Origin: Paenibacillus xerothermodurans | Lineage (GTDB): Bacteria > Bacillota > Bacilli > Paenibacillales > NBRC-103111 | Reading direction: 5' to 3' | Assembly (NCBI RefSeq): GCF_002220865.2 | Contig: NZ_NHRJ02000001.1 | Location: 434,001-498,000 of the forward strand | Length of the DNA stretch: 64,000 nt | Shown: in pieces, positions 51,824 through 60,653 of the stretch | How the letters are laid out: each line of letters starts with the position of its first letter | How positions within the stretch are numbered: the stretch's first letter is position 1 | Made by a program: the position numbers and the translations under genes | Notes under the pieces: generated by a model | Told to the model about the DNA's origin: nothing | Database searches by the model: none | Seen by the model: the letters and a program-made list of their open reading frames with translations, nothing else

Positions 51824-52501
51824 TTAACGCATGGAGCGGAACTTTTGCGAATGTTCCTTAGCTTGCTCCACCGTTGTAATTCGATTGCGGCTCCACTCGA
51901 GCAAAATCCGGTCTATGTATCGGAAATGGACTTTTCCCGCAAACACCGCTTCCTTCAATCCGGCTAGAATGAGCTCCTCCGGGTACTTGTCTTTGTCCAG
52001 CCATCCTGTAATAGATTCGAGCTCCATCGGCGTAAGCGGGCGGCCAAACTCTTTTTCGAAAATACTGAAAATATCCTTGCGTACGGCAGGGGGCTCTAGC
52101 GTGCGCTGCTCCCTGGTTGAATCACTCTGCTCATCATACCAGCAGCCCGCCAACCGTTCCATCAGCGGATCGAAGTTATATTTCTCATACTGAATTCCGC
52201 TGTTGGCGTCCACCGCCTCATCTATCGAGATGAGTCCTGCCTTGAGCAGCTTTTGCAGTGCAGTAATCACCTGCTCGGGCGGGACGGACATGCGTCTTTG
52301 CAATTGCTCCAATGTCGGAAAATCGGTTCGCTCCTTGTCGATCCAAGCCATTACGTGAATCAGCAACATGACTTCGACTTCAGTGAGCTTAAGCTGACGG
52401 TAATATTTCAGCAAGAGATACGGAATTTCTATGCTGCCTGTCTTCCATCCGGCCAGGAAGGCTGCCTGCGCGCTGGCCCGTTGATCATCAGTTCGTTTCA
52501 T
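51824..52501 (-). CDS. dnaD: DnaD domain replication-initiation protein
   Basis: The ATG at 52501 (MKRTDDQRASAQAAFLAG) has GAGGTG five bases upstream and gives 225 residues, near the usual size. The N-terminal winged helix (VEVMLLIHVMAWIDKERTDFPTLEQLQRRMS; ALQKLLKAGLISID) and the C-terminal DnaD domain (FSIFEKEFGRPLTPMELESITGWLDK, then FRYIDRILLEWSRNRITT) are both present. DnaD acts with DnaB and DnaI to load helicase at origins and restart sites. Usually it lies beside nth and ponA; here those neighbours are not in the window's coding strand. Confidence 0.9.
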   Translation of the reverse strand: MKRTDDQRASAQAAFLAGWKTGSIEIPYLLLKYYRQLKLTEVEVMLLIHVMAWIDKERTDFPTLEQLQRRMSVPPEQVITALQKLLKAGLISIDEAVDANSGIQYEKYNFDPLMERLAGCWYDEQSDSTREQRTLEPPAVRKDIFSIFEKEFGRPLTPMELESITGWLDKDKYPEELILAGLKEAVFAGKVHFRYIDRILLEWSRNRITTVEQAKEHSQKFRSMR

Positions 52502-52645
52502 GCTAACACCTCTTTTGCGCCAAAATTCATAATACACACTGCTAGCGCGCAATATCATATTATACAACAAGGCACGGATGAATAAGAAATCAACACTAGG
52601 GTAAATACTGTTCGTTTATCCAGTCTATTCTGGCCGAAACCGGCA

Positions 52646-53377
52646 TTATTCGAAAATACAGCTGATATAGACCATCACCAGTAATCCGACAATGAACGAA
52701 TAGGTAGAAGATCTTTCAAAACCATGCCCGTGGCTTTCAGGAATCAGTTCCTTATACACGATAAACATCATTGCACCTGCAGCAAATGCCAACCCATAAC
52801 CGACCAGCGGTTGAATATAACTGGCAGCAAAAAATCCAGCCGCCGCCGATATCACTTCCATCAGCCCGGTTAGGGTAACAATGAGAAATGACTTTAATTT
52901 GCTTACTTGTGAATTAAGAAGAAACACGGCCAGCACAAGCCCTTCAGGCATATTCTGAGCGCCGATCGAAATAGCGACCATGGGGCCGAGGCCTTCATTT
53001 TGGCTGGCATAACTGAATCCTGTGCTCAAACCCTCGGGAATGTTATGAATAAACAAGGCGATGATCACAAGCAAGGATTGGGAATCAAAATGAGTTACCG
53101 CAGCATCATCTTCTACATGAAGATGTGAAATGTTTTTTTCCAGCAGGTCTAAAGTTACAATGCCGAGCAGCAGTCCGATAGTTAAAGCAATGATGCCTGA
53201 CTCTTCAATTGCTTGAGGCATCAAGCCAAAGGTGGATGCGGAAATCATAATGCCCGCCGTGAAAGCGATGAGCACGTCCTTCCACTTCTCGGACAGTCTT
53301 CTGACAAACAAAAGTGGGACGGCACCCAACACGGTTGCCATTGCAGAAATAAAGCTCCCAATTAACGCTGTCTCCAT
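52646..53377 (-). CDS. ZIP family metal transporter
   Basis: The ATG at 53377 (METALIGSFISAMATVLG) has AGGGGG five bases upstream; 243 residues. It has about eight helices with the ZIP metal-path motifs: HNIPEGLSTG in helix IV and GAQNMPEGLVLA in helix V, plus a His-containing cytoplasmic loop (ISHLHVEDDAAVTHF). Such proteins import Zn, Mn or Fe. No Fur/Zur box was recognised upstream, and the gene stands alone. Confidence 0.92.
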   Translation of the reverse strand: METALIGSFISAMATVLGAVPLLFVRRLSEKWKDVLIAFTAGIMISASTFGLMPQAIEESGIIALTIGLLLGIVTLDLLEKNISHLHVEDDAAVTHFDSQSLLVIIALFIHNIPEGLSTGFSYASQNEGLGPMVAISIGAQNMPEGLVLAVFLLNSQVSKLKSFLIVTLTGLMEVISAAAGFFAASYIQPLVGYGLAFAAGAMMFIVYKELIPESHGHGFERSSTYSFIVGLLVMVYISCIFE

Positions 53378-53709
53378 ATGTACCCCCTGCCGTTTCTTCA
53401 TCTCATTATATCAAAACCGATGGTGCAGTGTTAGGAGCTCCCAGACAGCCGGCTGCTTCCTCCCGTGCGCCTTACAATTCTATGCGCCAGCCCAGAAAAG
53501 GTTCGAACAAAATGGGGCAGACGTTCGGACGGTACACTTATGTGGACATGCTACTTCAAATTTATCACACACGTATGCTGGCACACTACATCTTATTTTT
53601 GCCGCGCTGCAGCCTCTGCGGAGGAACTCACTATTCCCGTATAACCCCAAAACTGCCGGGCTCAAACCGCCAGTGGTTTTCAATCACGGCAGGACGGCTC
53701 GATGCGCAC
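53378..53709. other. Gene-free stretch
   Basis: 330 bases between the ZIP gene and the leuD terminator. The frames visible on the plus strand lack ribosome sites and read through the terminator, so they are not genes. No RNA or repeat was recognised. Confidence 0.4.
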
Positions 53710-53742
53710 AAAAAAAACCGCCGGGAGCACTCCCAGCGGTTT
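53710..53742 (-). terminator. Terminator of leuCD
   Basis: On the minus strand AAACCGC, GGGAG-type arms pair (AAACCGCTGGGAG with CTCCCGGCGGTTT, small internal mismatch), then a run of eight T. Confidence 0.9.
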
Positions 53743-53762
53743 GTGCAGTATCGTAGTTATTG

Positions 53763-54362
53763 TTACGCCAGCCGAGCAGCGTGCGCAGCTTCGTATGCGG
53801 CGATTTTGTCTTCGTGCTGCAGTGTCAGCCCGATATCGTCCAAACCTTGCAACAGGAATTGGCGGCGGTGTTCATCCAGATCAAAGTCAATGCTCACACC
53901 CTGCTCATCAGTGATCTTCTTGTTTTCCAAGTCGACGGTCAGCTTGTAGCCCTCCTGCTTGGCGGTGCGCTGGAACAGTTCTTCAACCTGCTCTTCGCTC
54001 AGCTTGATCGGCAGAATGCCGTTTTTGAAACAGTTGTTATAGAAGATATCAGCGTAGGAAGGTGCAATAATGACTCTGAAGCCATAGTCCTGAATCGCCC
54101 AAGGTGCATGTTCGCGGGAGGAGCCGCAGCCAAAGTTCGCACGGGAAATCAGTACCGACGCCCCTTGGTAGCGCGCCTGATTCAAAGAAAAATCTGGAAT
54201 CACACTGCCTTGGTTGTCAAACCGCCATTCAAAGAACAGGAATTGGCCGAATCCGGTCCGTTCGATCCGTTTCAAAAATTGCTTAGGAATGATTGCATCT
54301 GTATCTACGTTAACGCGGTCCACCGGACCCACCAGGCCGGTATGCTTTTTAAAAGCTTCCAT
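53763..54362 (-). CDS. leuD: 3-isopropylmalate dehydratase small subunit
   Basis: The ATG at 54362 ([18 protein letters not shown]) follows AGGAG by ten bases; 199 residues, normal for Leu[15 protein letters not shown] and [17 protein letters not shown] are the family's substrate-recognition motifs. With LeuC it forms the heterodimeric isomerase that converts 2- to 3-isopropylmalate in leucine synthesis. It lies 33 bases after leuC and ends at a strong terminator. Confidence 0.96.
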   Translation of the reverse strand: MEAFKKHTGLVGPVDRVNVDTDAIIPKQFLKRIERTGFGQFLFFEWRFDNQGSVIPDFSLNQARYQGASVLISRANFGCGSSREHAPWAIQDYGFRVIIAPSYADIFYNNCFKNGILPIKLSEEQVEELFQRTAKQEGYKLTVDLENKKITDEQGVSIDFDLDEHRRQFLLQGLDDIGLTLQHEDKIAAYEAAHAARLA

Positions 54363-54394
54363 TGTCGTTCGTCTCCTCACACAAGTAAAATAAT

Positions 54395-55813
54395 TTACGC
54401 TTCCTGCTTCACTTTGAATTTCCAGTCACGCACGTCAACGAAGCGTCCTTCGATGGCAGCTGCAGCCGCCATAGCCGGGGATACCAAATGGGTGCGGCCA
54501 TCACGTCCCTGACGTCCTTCAAAGTTACGGTTGGACGTCGATGCGCAGCGTTGTCCGGGCTTCAGTACGTCCGGATTCATCGCTAAGCACATGCTGCATC
54601 CGGCATCGCGCCACTCAAAGCCGGCTTCGATAAAGATTTTATCCAAGCCCTCTTTCTCCGCTTGCATTTTAACTCGTCCTGAGCCTGGTACAACGATAGC
54701 GGTCAAACTTGGGGAAACCTTGTAGCCTTGAGCTACTGCAGCAGCAGCACGCAGGTCTTCGATCCGACCGTTGGTACAGGAACCGATAAACACATAATCC
54801 ACGGTCAGGTCCGTCATTGGAGTGCCTGGTGTTAAGCCCATGTATTCCAGCGCCTTCTCGGCGGCTTTTCTTTCGTTCTCCGTTGCGAAGCTCTTGGGAT
54901 CCGGTACGGCAGACGATACATCGGTACCCATGCCAGGACTTGTTCCCCAGGTGACTTGCGGGATCAGGCTGTCGGCGTCAAATTCAACCACTCGATCGTA
55001 CTGTGCGCCGGGATCGGTAGTGAGCTGTCTCCACTCGGCCACCGCTTGATCAAACGCTGCACCCTGCGGCACATATTGGCGTCCGCGCAGATACTCGAAC
55101 GTTGTTTCATCCGGAGCGATCAGTCCTGCTCTTGCACCGGCTTCAATGGACATGTTACACACGGTCATGCGCTCTTCCATAGACAAGCCGCGGATGGCTT
55201 CACCGGTGTATTCGATAACGTAGCCTGTTGCAAAATCAGTGCCATATTTCGCAATCACACCCAGAATCAAATCCTTTGCTGTTACTCCCGGCTTGAGCTT
55301 GCCGTTGATGCGCACTTCCAATGTTTTTGCTTTGGATTGCTGCAAGCATTGAGTTGCCAGTACATGCTCAACCTCGCTTGTTCCGATACCAAACGCCAAC
55401 GCGCCGAAAGCTCCATGCGTCGAAGTATGGCTGTCCCCGCAAACAATGGTTTTGCCCGGATGAGTCAAACCGAGTTCAGGTCCCATAACGTGCACAACGC
55501 CTTGATCGATGTTGTCGAGATCGAACAATGCCACGCCGAAATCCTTACAGTTTTGGGATAGAGTATCGATTTGCTGCTTAGAGATTGGGTCCGAAATGTT
55601 AAAACGATCCTTCGTCGGAACGTTATGGTCCATTGTGGCAAACGTGAGATCCGCACGGCGCACCCTGCGGCCGCTCAAACGCAAACCTTCAAACGCCTGC
55701 GGTGACGTTACTTCGTGCACCAGATGCAGGTCGATGTAAATGATGCTCGGCTTACCTTCCTCCTGATTAATAACATGATTCTCCCAGATCTTTTCAAACA
55801 TAGTTTTTGCCAT
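54395..55813 (-). CDS. leuC: 3-isopropylmalate dehydratase large subunit
   Basis: The ATG at 55813 ([15 protein letters not shown]) is preceded by TGAGGTGA; 472 residues, the expected length. The 4Fe-4S ligands appear in [13 protein letters not shown] and in [13 protein letters not shown], and [27 protein letters not shown] is the aconitase-family substrate signature. It catalyses isopropylmalate isomerisation with LeuD. A promoter and palindromes lie just upstream, facing the divergent LysR gene. Confidence 0.97.
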   Translation of the reverse strand: MAKTMFEKIWENHVINQEEGKPSIIYIDLHLVHEVTSPQAFEGLRLSGRRVRRADLTFATMDHNVPTKDRFNISDPISKQQIDTLSQNCKDFGVALFDLDNIDQGVVHVMGPELGLTHPGKTIVCGDSHTSTHGAFGALAFGIGTSEVEHVLATQCLQQSKAKTLEVRINGKLKPGVTAKDLILGVIAKYGTDFATGYVIEYTGEAIRGLSMEERMTVCNMSIEAGARAGLIAPDETTFEYLRGRQYVPQGAAFDQAVAEWRQLTTDPGAQYDRVVEFDADSLIPQVTWGTSPGMGTDVSSAVPDPKSFATENERKAAEKALEYMGLTPGTPMTDLTVDYVFIGSCTNGRIEDLRAAAAVAQGYKVSPSLTAIVVPGSGRVKMQAEKEGLDKIFIEAGFEWRDAGCSMCLAMNPDVLKPGQRCASTSNRNFEGRQGRDGRTHLVSPAMAAAAAIEGRFVDVRDWKFKVKQEA

Positions 55814-55866
55814 CAGTTTCACCTCATCATCATGAATACGAATCAATCCAATTGACTTATGGGACT

Positions 55867-55896
55867 ATACTAGCATTTCTTTATTCATTGATCCAA
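55867..55896 (-). promoter_or_regulatory. leuC promoter
   Basis: On the minus strand TTGGAT (55891-55896) and TAGTAT (55867-55872) with an 18-base spacer, about 55 bases before leuC. The -35 departs from TTGACA, in keeping with an activator-dependent promoter. Confidence 0.65.
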
Positions 55897-55921
55897 GATA
55901 TAATATCTATAAGCTTCATAG
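55896..55921. promoter_or_regulatory. LysR-type operator palindromes between leuC and the regulator
   Basis: AGATATAATATCT (55896-55908) is a perfect 13-bp palindrome, and CTATAAGCTTCATAG (55907-55921) has CTAT-N7-ATAG and a T-N11-A core. They overlap and border the leuC -35, the expected site of LysR-type activation. Confidence 0.6.
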
Positions 55922-56022
55922 GTAATTGTTATAATCATTCTTCAAAACTAAATTTTATCGGTAGACGCGCAAGCAATCATATTCGCACCCGATTACCCTT
56001 TTATTACAAGGAGAATACTCCC

Positions 56023-56937
56023 ATGGAATTGAGACAACTTCAGTACGCTTTACAGATCGCAGCAGATAAAAATTTTTCAAGAGCAGCGGAAAAACTGCAC
56101 ATCGCTCAACCATCCCTCAGTCAACAGCTGTCCAAGCTTGAAAAAGAGATCGGCGTGCTGCTGTTCCAGCGGACGACCAATTCGGTGGAAGTCACGCATG
56201 CCGGCGCACTGTTTGTCGAGAAAGCGCAAGCGATTCTTGACATGGTGGAGCAGCTGAAACGCGAAATGGACGATATTTCTCAGATGCGCAAAGGTAAATT
56301 GGTCGTCGGCAGTCTGCCGATCACCGGCTCCCATGTGCTGCCGATGGTGCTGCCGATCTTTCAGGAGCGGTATCCGGAGATTGAGATTATGCTCGTCGAG
56401 GAAACATCCGCCAATCTGGAGCACATGACGGCCAACGGGCAGGTGGACATTTCACTGTTGTCGCTGCCGCTGCAGGATGAATCATTAACCTATACGCCGC
56501 TTATCGAGGAGGAGATCATCCTAGCCGTCCCGCCCCAGCACCGGTTAGCCCACAAAGCACTGGGCGCCGGAGACCAACCGCTCAACTCGGTTGAGCTGGC
56601 AGAGCTTCGGAGCGAGCCCTTCATCACGTTGAAAAAGGGGCAGGGCTTCCGGCAAATCACCATTCAGCTCTGCCAAACCGCCGGCTTCACCCCAACTATA
56701 GTGTTTGAAAGCAGCAATATCGAAACTGTACAATCGCTTGTCGCCGCAGGCATGGGCATCGCTTTGATCCCCAATATGATATCGCGCGGCGGCTGCAGCC
56801 ATATGGCTCCACGTTATTTATCCCTAGTGCACAGGCCGACACGCACCTTGGTCATAGCCTACCGGAAGGGGCGTTACCTGTCCAAGGCCGCTGAGGCATT
56901 CATGACCTCGTTCCGTGAGGTTGTACAGAAGCAATAA
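56023..56937 (+). CDS. LysR-type transcriptional regulator
   Basis: The ATG at 56023 (MELRQLQYALQIAADKNF) follows AAGGAGAA by about seven bases and is the canonical LysR start, giving 304 residues; the longer frame upstream is the intergenic region. The winged-helix motif is FSRAAEKLHIAQPSLSQQLSKLEKEIGVLLF, and a substrate-binding domain (KGKLVVGSLPITGSHVLPMVLP) follows. It is divergent from leuCD and probably regulates those genes or itself through the palindromes between them. The co-inducer is unknown. Confidence 0.94.
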   Translation: MELRQLQYALQIAADKNFSRAAEKLHIAQPSLSQQLSKLEKEIGVLLFQRTTNSVEVTHAGALFVEKAQAILDMVEQLKREMDDISQMRKGKLVVGSLPITGSHVLPMVLPIFQERYPEIEIMLVEETSANLEHMTANGQVDISLLSLPLQDESLTYTPLIEEEIILAVPPQHRLAHKALGAGDQPLNSVELAELRSEPFITLKKGQGFRQITIQLCQTAGFTPTIVFESSNIETVQSLVAAGMGIALIPNMISRGGCSHMAPRYLSLVHRPTRTLVIAYRKGRYLSKAAEAFMTSFREVVQKQ

Positions 56938-57122
56938 ACCAACACGGCAGCCGCTCCGCGTGGAGGACTGCCGCTAAGTTCATTCGTCGTATGTGCCGTA
57001 TCGCTCAGTCATATGTGTGACACTGCGGCCGGGGTACAGCGTTCATCCGGTGGGACCGCGCTAACACGGTGGTATCGTTTGATGTTCACGCAGATGTGTG
57101 CTACGATGCCGCTGCCGCTAGC

Positions 57123-58007
57123 CTAATACAACGCTGGACGGCGGTCCTCAAAAATCGTAATCCGGCTGCGCACCTCACTCACGAGCCCCAAGTCAATCTC
57201 CGCCCGAACGATTTGTTCGGTCTCCCCAGCTTCGGCAAGCACTTCTCCCCACGGATCGATAACCATGGAATGACCGAAAAACTCGGTAGTGCCGCTCACG
57301 CCAACCCGATTACAAGACACAACGAACATCTGATTCTCGATCGCCCGGGCCATCAGCAATGTCCGCCAATGATGCAGCCTTGGGTTAGGCCATTCCGCAG
57401 GCACGAACATAATTTGCGCGCCGCCCAGCGCCAGCTTCCGCGACAGCTCGGGAAAACGGATGTCGTAGCAGATCATCATGCCTGCCTCCACTCCGTCGAG
57501 CTCAAGCTGCCCCAATCGGTCGCCTTCCTTCAAATATTTCTCCTCGTCCATGAGCCGAAATAAGTGGATTTTAGAATAGTCCGCCGTGCGCTTGCCTTCC
57601 CGGTCATAGGCGTAGATCGTGTTGTACACGTCCTGCCCTTTCTTCTCCGCGATGGAACCTCCAATCAGATTTACCCTGTGCTCTCGGCTAAAGGAAGAAA
57701 GCAGCGCATGCGTCCGACCGCCTTCCACATCGGCCAGCTCCTGTATACGGTCCAGGGAATAGCCGGTATTCCACATCTCCGGCAACAGGATGACGTCGGG
57801 CTTCTTCTCCTGGCTCACGGCCTCACCCAACAATGTCTGCAGTTTGGCAAAATTGCGCTCCGGCTCTCCTATAGCAATATCCATCTGTATAAGTGCCACG
57901 TTCCATTTCGTTTCCGCCAAGCGATCCACCCGACCTTTTTCCCTGAATTGTTTTTCTACCATCATAGTCGAAGCCGGTTCGCAGTTCAATGCTTTTTGGC
58001 TATCCAC
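57123..58007 (-). CDS. mtnU: Nitrilase-superfamily amidohydrolase, methionine-salvage type
   Basis: Up to 294 residues; several starts are possible (GTG 58007, ATGs near 57965, or a GTG nearer the conserved NVALIQMD), so the first 30-35 residues are doubtful. The catalytic triad of the family is visible: Glu in VILLPEMWNTGYS, Lys in DYSKIHLFRLM and Cys in MMICYDIRFPE. It resembles omega-amidases of the YafV/MtnU group that hydrolyse the alpha-keto-amide formed in methionine salvage. mtnE lies nearby in the opposite direction, which supports that role. It overlaps the preceding methyltransferase gene. Confidence 0.85.
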   Translation of the reverse strand: MDSQKALNCEPASTMMVEKQFREKGRVDRLAETKWNVALIQMDIAIGEPERNFAKLQTLLGEAVSQEKKPDVILLPEMWNTGYSLDRIQELADVEGGRTHALLSSFSREHRVNLIGGSIAEKKGQDVYNTIYAYDREGKRTADYSKIHLFRLMDEEKYLKEGDRLGQLELDGVEAGMMICYDIRFPELSRKLALGGAQIMFVPAEWPNPRLHHWRTLLMARAIENQMFVVSCNRVGVSGTTEFFGHSMVIDPWGEVLAEAGETEQIVRAEIDLGLVSEVRSRITIFEDRRPALY

Positions 58008-58789
58008 ACGGTCCAGCGGTCCTGCTCGTATAGCGGCTCATCGTCCGCGCAACCGGTTCTCTGCTGAATGTAGCCCGCTAGCTCTTCCATCTCCGTATCG
58101 CACAGTTCATGCAGTAAAGAGCGCCCTGTCCGCGCCAGCAAATCTATACGGAAATCTGCAAAGGATGTGTACCGTTTACGTGTCTCCCACAGATAGAAAC
58201 GCTGCACATGGTTGAAGCCCGCTTCCCTTAATGCAGCTTCCACCGATTCAGCGCTATGTCTGCGCCGTATCTCTATGTCTGTTAATTGAGGAAACTTTTC
58301 GAAAAAGTGCCCCCGCAAGTGCTCCTTGCCGCCTGGCAGTAGACAGTCATCCGGTGTCCGGTCCTGAACGATCAGCGTGCCGTCCTGCTTGAGCACCCGG
58401 CGGGCTTCCCGAAAACAATCAGCCAACTCGGTTGCTGAAAGATGATGGATCAGCGCTCGTTCCAATATCACGTCAGCAGTTTCGCCGGAAAGTTCTGTAG
58501 CTACTGCACTGCCCAGCGCGAACGAAATAGTCGGTACGCCTGCACAGTGCTGCGCAGCTGCATTCAACATGGCTCGAGAGAAATCGACCCCTTTCACCTG
58601 CCCGGCTTGCAGTTGAGCCAGCGCTTTCGTGTAGATGCCCCCTCCACAGCCAATATCGGCGACTGTCGCCCCTTTGATGCGAACTTGTGCGGTGATGAAG
58701 TTTTCCCAACGACGATCTGCTTCCCGGCCTGCATACGTACTTGTGATTCGCTTCAGCGTGAAAATCAAATGCCATATGGTAACAGCCAC
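57986..58789 (-). CDS. SAM-dependent methyltransferase, possibly frameshifted at its N-terminus
   Basis: A 267-residue frame from a GTG at 58789. Motif I is clear (ATVADIGCGGGIYTKALA, near residue 45), followed by GVDFSRAML and VILERALIHHLS. The first 20 residues (MAVTIWHLIFTLKRIT) fit poorly: in the +1 frame an ATG at about 58775, with AGGTGG upstream, reads MAFDFHAEANHKY, the sort of start I expect before TYAGREADRRW. A single extra base near 58745 would join them. It may be a recent mutation or a sequencing error. It is followed directly by mtnU. Confidence 0.8.
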   Translation of the reverse strand: MAVTIWHLIFTLKRITSTYAGREADRRWENFITAQVRIKGATVADIGCGGGIYTKALAQLQAGQVKGVDFSRAMLNAAAQHCAGVPTISFALGSAVATELSGETADVILERALIHHLSATELADCFREARRVLKQDGTLIVQDRTPDDCLLPGGKEHLRGHFFEKFPQLTDIEIRRRHSAESVEAALREAGFNHVQRFYLWETRKRYTSFADFRIDLLARTGRSLLHELCDTEMEELAGYIQQRTGCADDEPLYEQDRWTVWIAKKH

Positions 58790-58942
58790 CTTTCACACAG
58801 AGATTTCACTTGGTAAAACTGTTTTTTATAGAATAAAACTCAGCACCACCATTTTACCATATTCATGCAAAATAGAAAGTGGTAATTCCCATCTTGTATA
58901 CAGTAATTATCGTTTCGTGTTACCATTATTTTTAGTTTCTTT

Positions 58943-58961
58943 GGGGGTACAACCCCCTTTT
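58943..58961 (+). terminator. Terminator-like hairpin in the mtnE leader
   Basis: GGGGGT and ACCCCC with an ACA loop, followed by TTTT, 30-45 bases before the mtnE start. It could attenuate mtnE or act as a roadblock. No S-box (SAM riboswitch) motif precedes it. Confidence 0.45.
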
Positions 58962-58989
58962 GCATCTTAACATGGAGTGTGACTTATAG

Positions 58990-60192
58990 ATGAGTTCTGC
59001 TTTTCCCCGAATTTCCAAGTTTCCGATTGAACCTGCCGAGCGTATGCAGGAGCTGCCTACACAATTTTTTGCGACGCTGGTTCGTAAAGCAAACGAGCAA
59101 ATCGCAGCAGGTTACGATGTGATCAACTTGGGACAGGGTAATCCGGATCAGCCGACACCGCCCCACGTCGTGAGAACACTGCAGGAGGCGGCGGCAAATC
59201 CGCTGTACCATCGTTATCCGCCATTTAACGGCTTCATGTTTCTCAAACAAGCAATCGCCGAACGCTATAAGCAAGACTATAATGTAGATTTGGACCCGGA
59301 GAGTGAAGTCGCGATTCTTTTCGGCGGAAAAACCGGGCTCGTCGAGATCAGCCAATGTCTGTTGAACCCCGGCGACGTATGTTTGGTGCCCGATCCGGGC
59401 TATCCGGACTATTGGTCCGGTGTTGCCTTGTCCGGTGCGCGGATGGCGATGATGCCGTTGCGTGAAGACAATGCCTTTTTGCCTGATTACAGTGCTCTGT
59501 CAGCCGACGATTTGAGCAAGGCCAAGCTGATGTTTATCAACTATCCGAATAATCCGACCGGTGCGGCGGCCCCCGCTTCATTTTATGAAGAAACGGTACG
59601 TTTCGCCGAAAAACACGGTGTTGTCGTTGCGAGCGATTTTGCGTACGGTGCGCTCGGCTTTGACGGCGAGAAGCCGGTGAGCTTCCTGCAGCAGCCGGGT
59701 GCGAAGGAAGTGGGCGTGGAGTTTTATACATTGTCCAAGACATATAACATGGCGGGATGGCGTGTAGGCTTCGCCTTAGGCAACTCCGAAGTGATCCGGC
59801 TCATCAATCTGATCCAGGACCACTACTACTGCAGCTTGTTCGGTGGCATTCAGGCAGCAGCCGCCGTTGCGCTCACGGGACCGCAAGACTCGGTTGCAGA
59901 GCTGCTCGCCATGTATCAGAGCCGCAGAGATACGTTGTATACCGCTCTTGATCACATCGGCTGGCAGGCGAAGCGTTCACAAGGCTCATTCTTCACTTGG
60001 CTGCCGGTGCCCAAAGGTTACACTTCGGCGTCGCTCGCTGATCTGCTGTTGGAGCAGGCCAAAATAGTCGTCGCTCCAGGTATAGGGTTCGGCGAACACG
60101 GCGAAGGCTATGTCCGCCTGGGATTGCTAACACCGGAAGAGCGGCTGCTGAAAGCAGTCGACCGGATAGCCAAATTGAACTTATTCAATTGA
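58990..60192 (+). CDS. mtnE: Methionine-salvage aminotransferase
   Basis: A 400-residue class I/II PLP aminotransferase that follows B. subtilis MtnE in length and opening (PRISKFPIEPAERMQEL after a short start; VINLGQGNPDQPTPPHVV). The Schiff-base lysine is in YTLSKTYNMAGWRVGFALG (near residue 238), with Asn/Asp/Tyr of the cofactor site in NYPNNPTGAAA and ASDFAYGAL. It transaminates 2-keto-4-methylthiobutyrate to methionine. It diverges from the mtnU-methyltransferase pair and is followed by a terminator. Confidence 0.92.
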   Translation: MSSAFPRISKFPIEPAERMQELPTQFFATLVRKANEQIAAGYDVINLGQGNPDQPTPPHVVRTLQEAAANPLYHRYPPFNGFMFLKQAIAERYKQDYNVDLDPESEVAILFGGKTGLVEISQCLLNPGDVCLVPDPGYPDYWSGVALSGARMAMMPLREDNAFLPDYSALSADDLSKAKLMFINYPNNPTGAAAPASFYEETVRFAEKHGVVVASDFAYGALGFDGEKPVSFLQQPGAKEVGVEFYTLSKTYNMAGWRVGFALGNSEVIRLINLIQDHYYCSLFGGIQAAAAVALTGPQDSVAELLAMYQSRRDTLYTALDHIGWQAKRSQGSFFTWLPVPKGYTSASLADLLLEQAKIVVAPGIGFGEHGEGYVRLGLLTPEERLLKAVDRIAKLNLFN

Positions 60193-60280
60193 CGCGAGGC
60201 TCACGCATAGCAAATACACGGCTCGACTGTATCAGGCGAGCCGGGCTGCAGAGACTGCTCTCAAAGCGGACAAGCCCTTC

Positions 60281-60307
60281 AGCCGCATGGAGATGCGGCG
60301 GCTTTAT
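60281..60307 (+). terminator. Terminator after mtnE
   Basis: GCCGCAT and ATGCGGC pair around GGAG, followed by GGCTTTATT. It separates mtnE from the T-box leader. Confidence 0.65.
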
Positions 60308-60369
60308 TCTGTTCTGTTTGGCCCCGCTCAAGCCTTTACAAGCGAGCCGGCTGCATGCTATGCTAATGA

Positions 60370-60610
60370 AAAACACAAACGTTATGATGGGACTAGTAAG
60401 AAACCCCTCCGCGTTCAGAGAGTAAATTCCATGGCTGCAAGAATTTACCGCGAAAGATTTCCGAACCCGCCCCGGAACGGCCAGTGCAGAGCTGGACGGC
60501 TGCCTTGCTGTTACCAAAGGCCATTTAAGTTGGATGATTTGTTCATCAATTAAGGTGGTACCGCGGAAGTTAAAGCTTTCGTCCTTAGAGGACGCGGGCT
60601 TTTTTTGCTT
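60370..60610 (+). promoter_or_regulatory. T-box riboswitch, proline specificity, upstream of proBAI
   Basis: The conserved T-box AAGGTGGTACCGCGG is at 60552-60566, followed by a terminator (CGTCC/GGACG with outer AAGC/GCTT, then T7, to about 60607). Stem I features are upstream: the AGTA of a loop-E-like specifier bulge near 60394, AGAGAG near 60416, GGCTGCAAG apical motif near 60432, and GAA followed by CCC at 60466-60468 on the returning strand, a proline codon. Uncharged tRNA-Pro would stabilise antitermination and switch on proline synthesis. Exact stem borders are approximate. Confidence 0.92.
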
Positions 60611-60653
60611 TATGCACAAATGACTCGCTGGAAAAGAAAGAAGTGAAACTACG

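Noticed and set aside
58790-58989. SAM (S-box) riboswitch before mtnE
   Set aside because: The conserved core motifs of S-box RNAs are not present.
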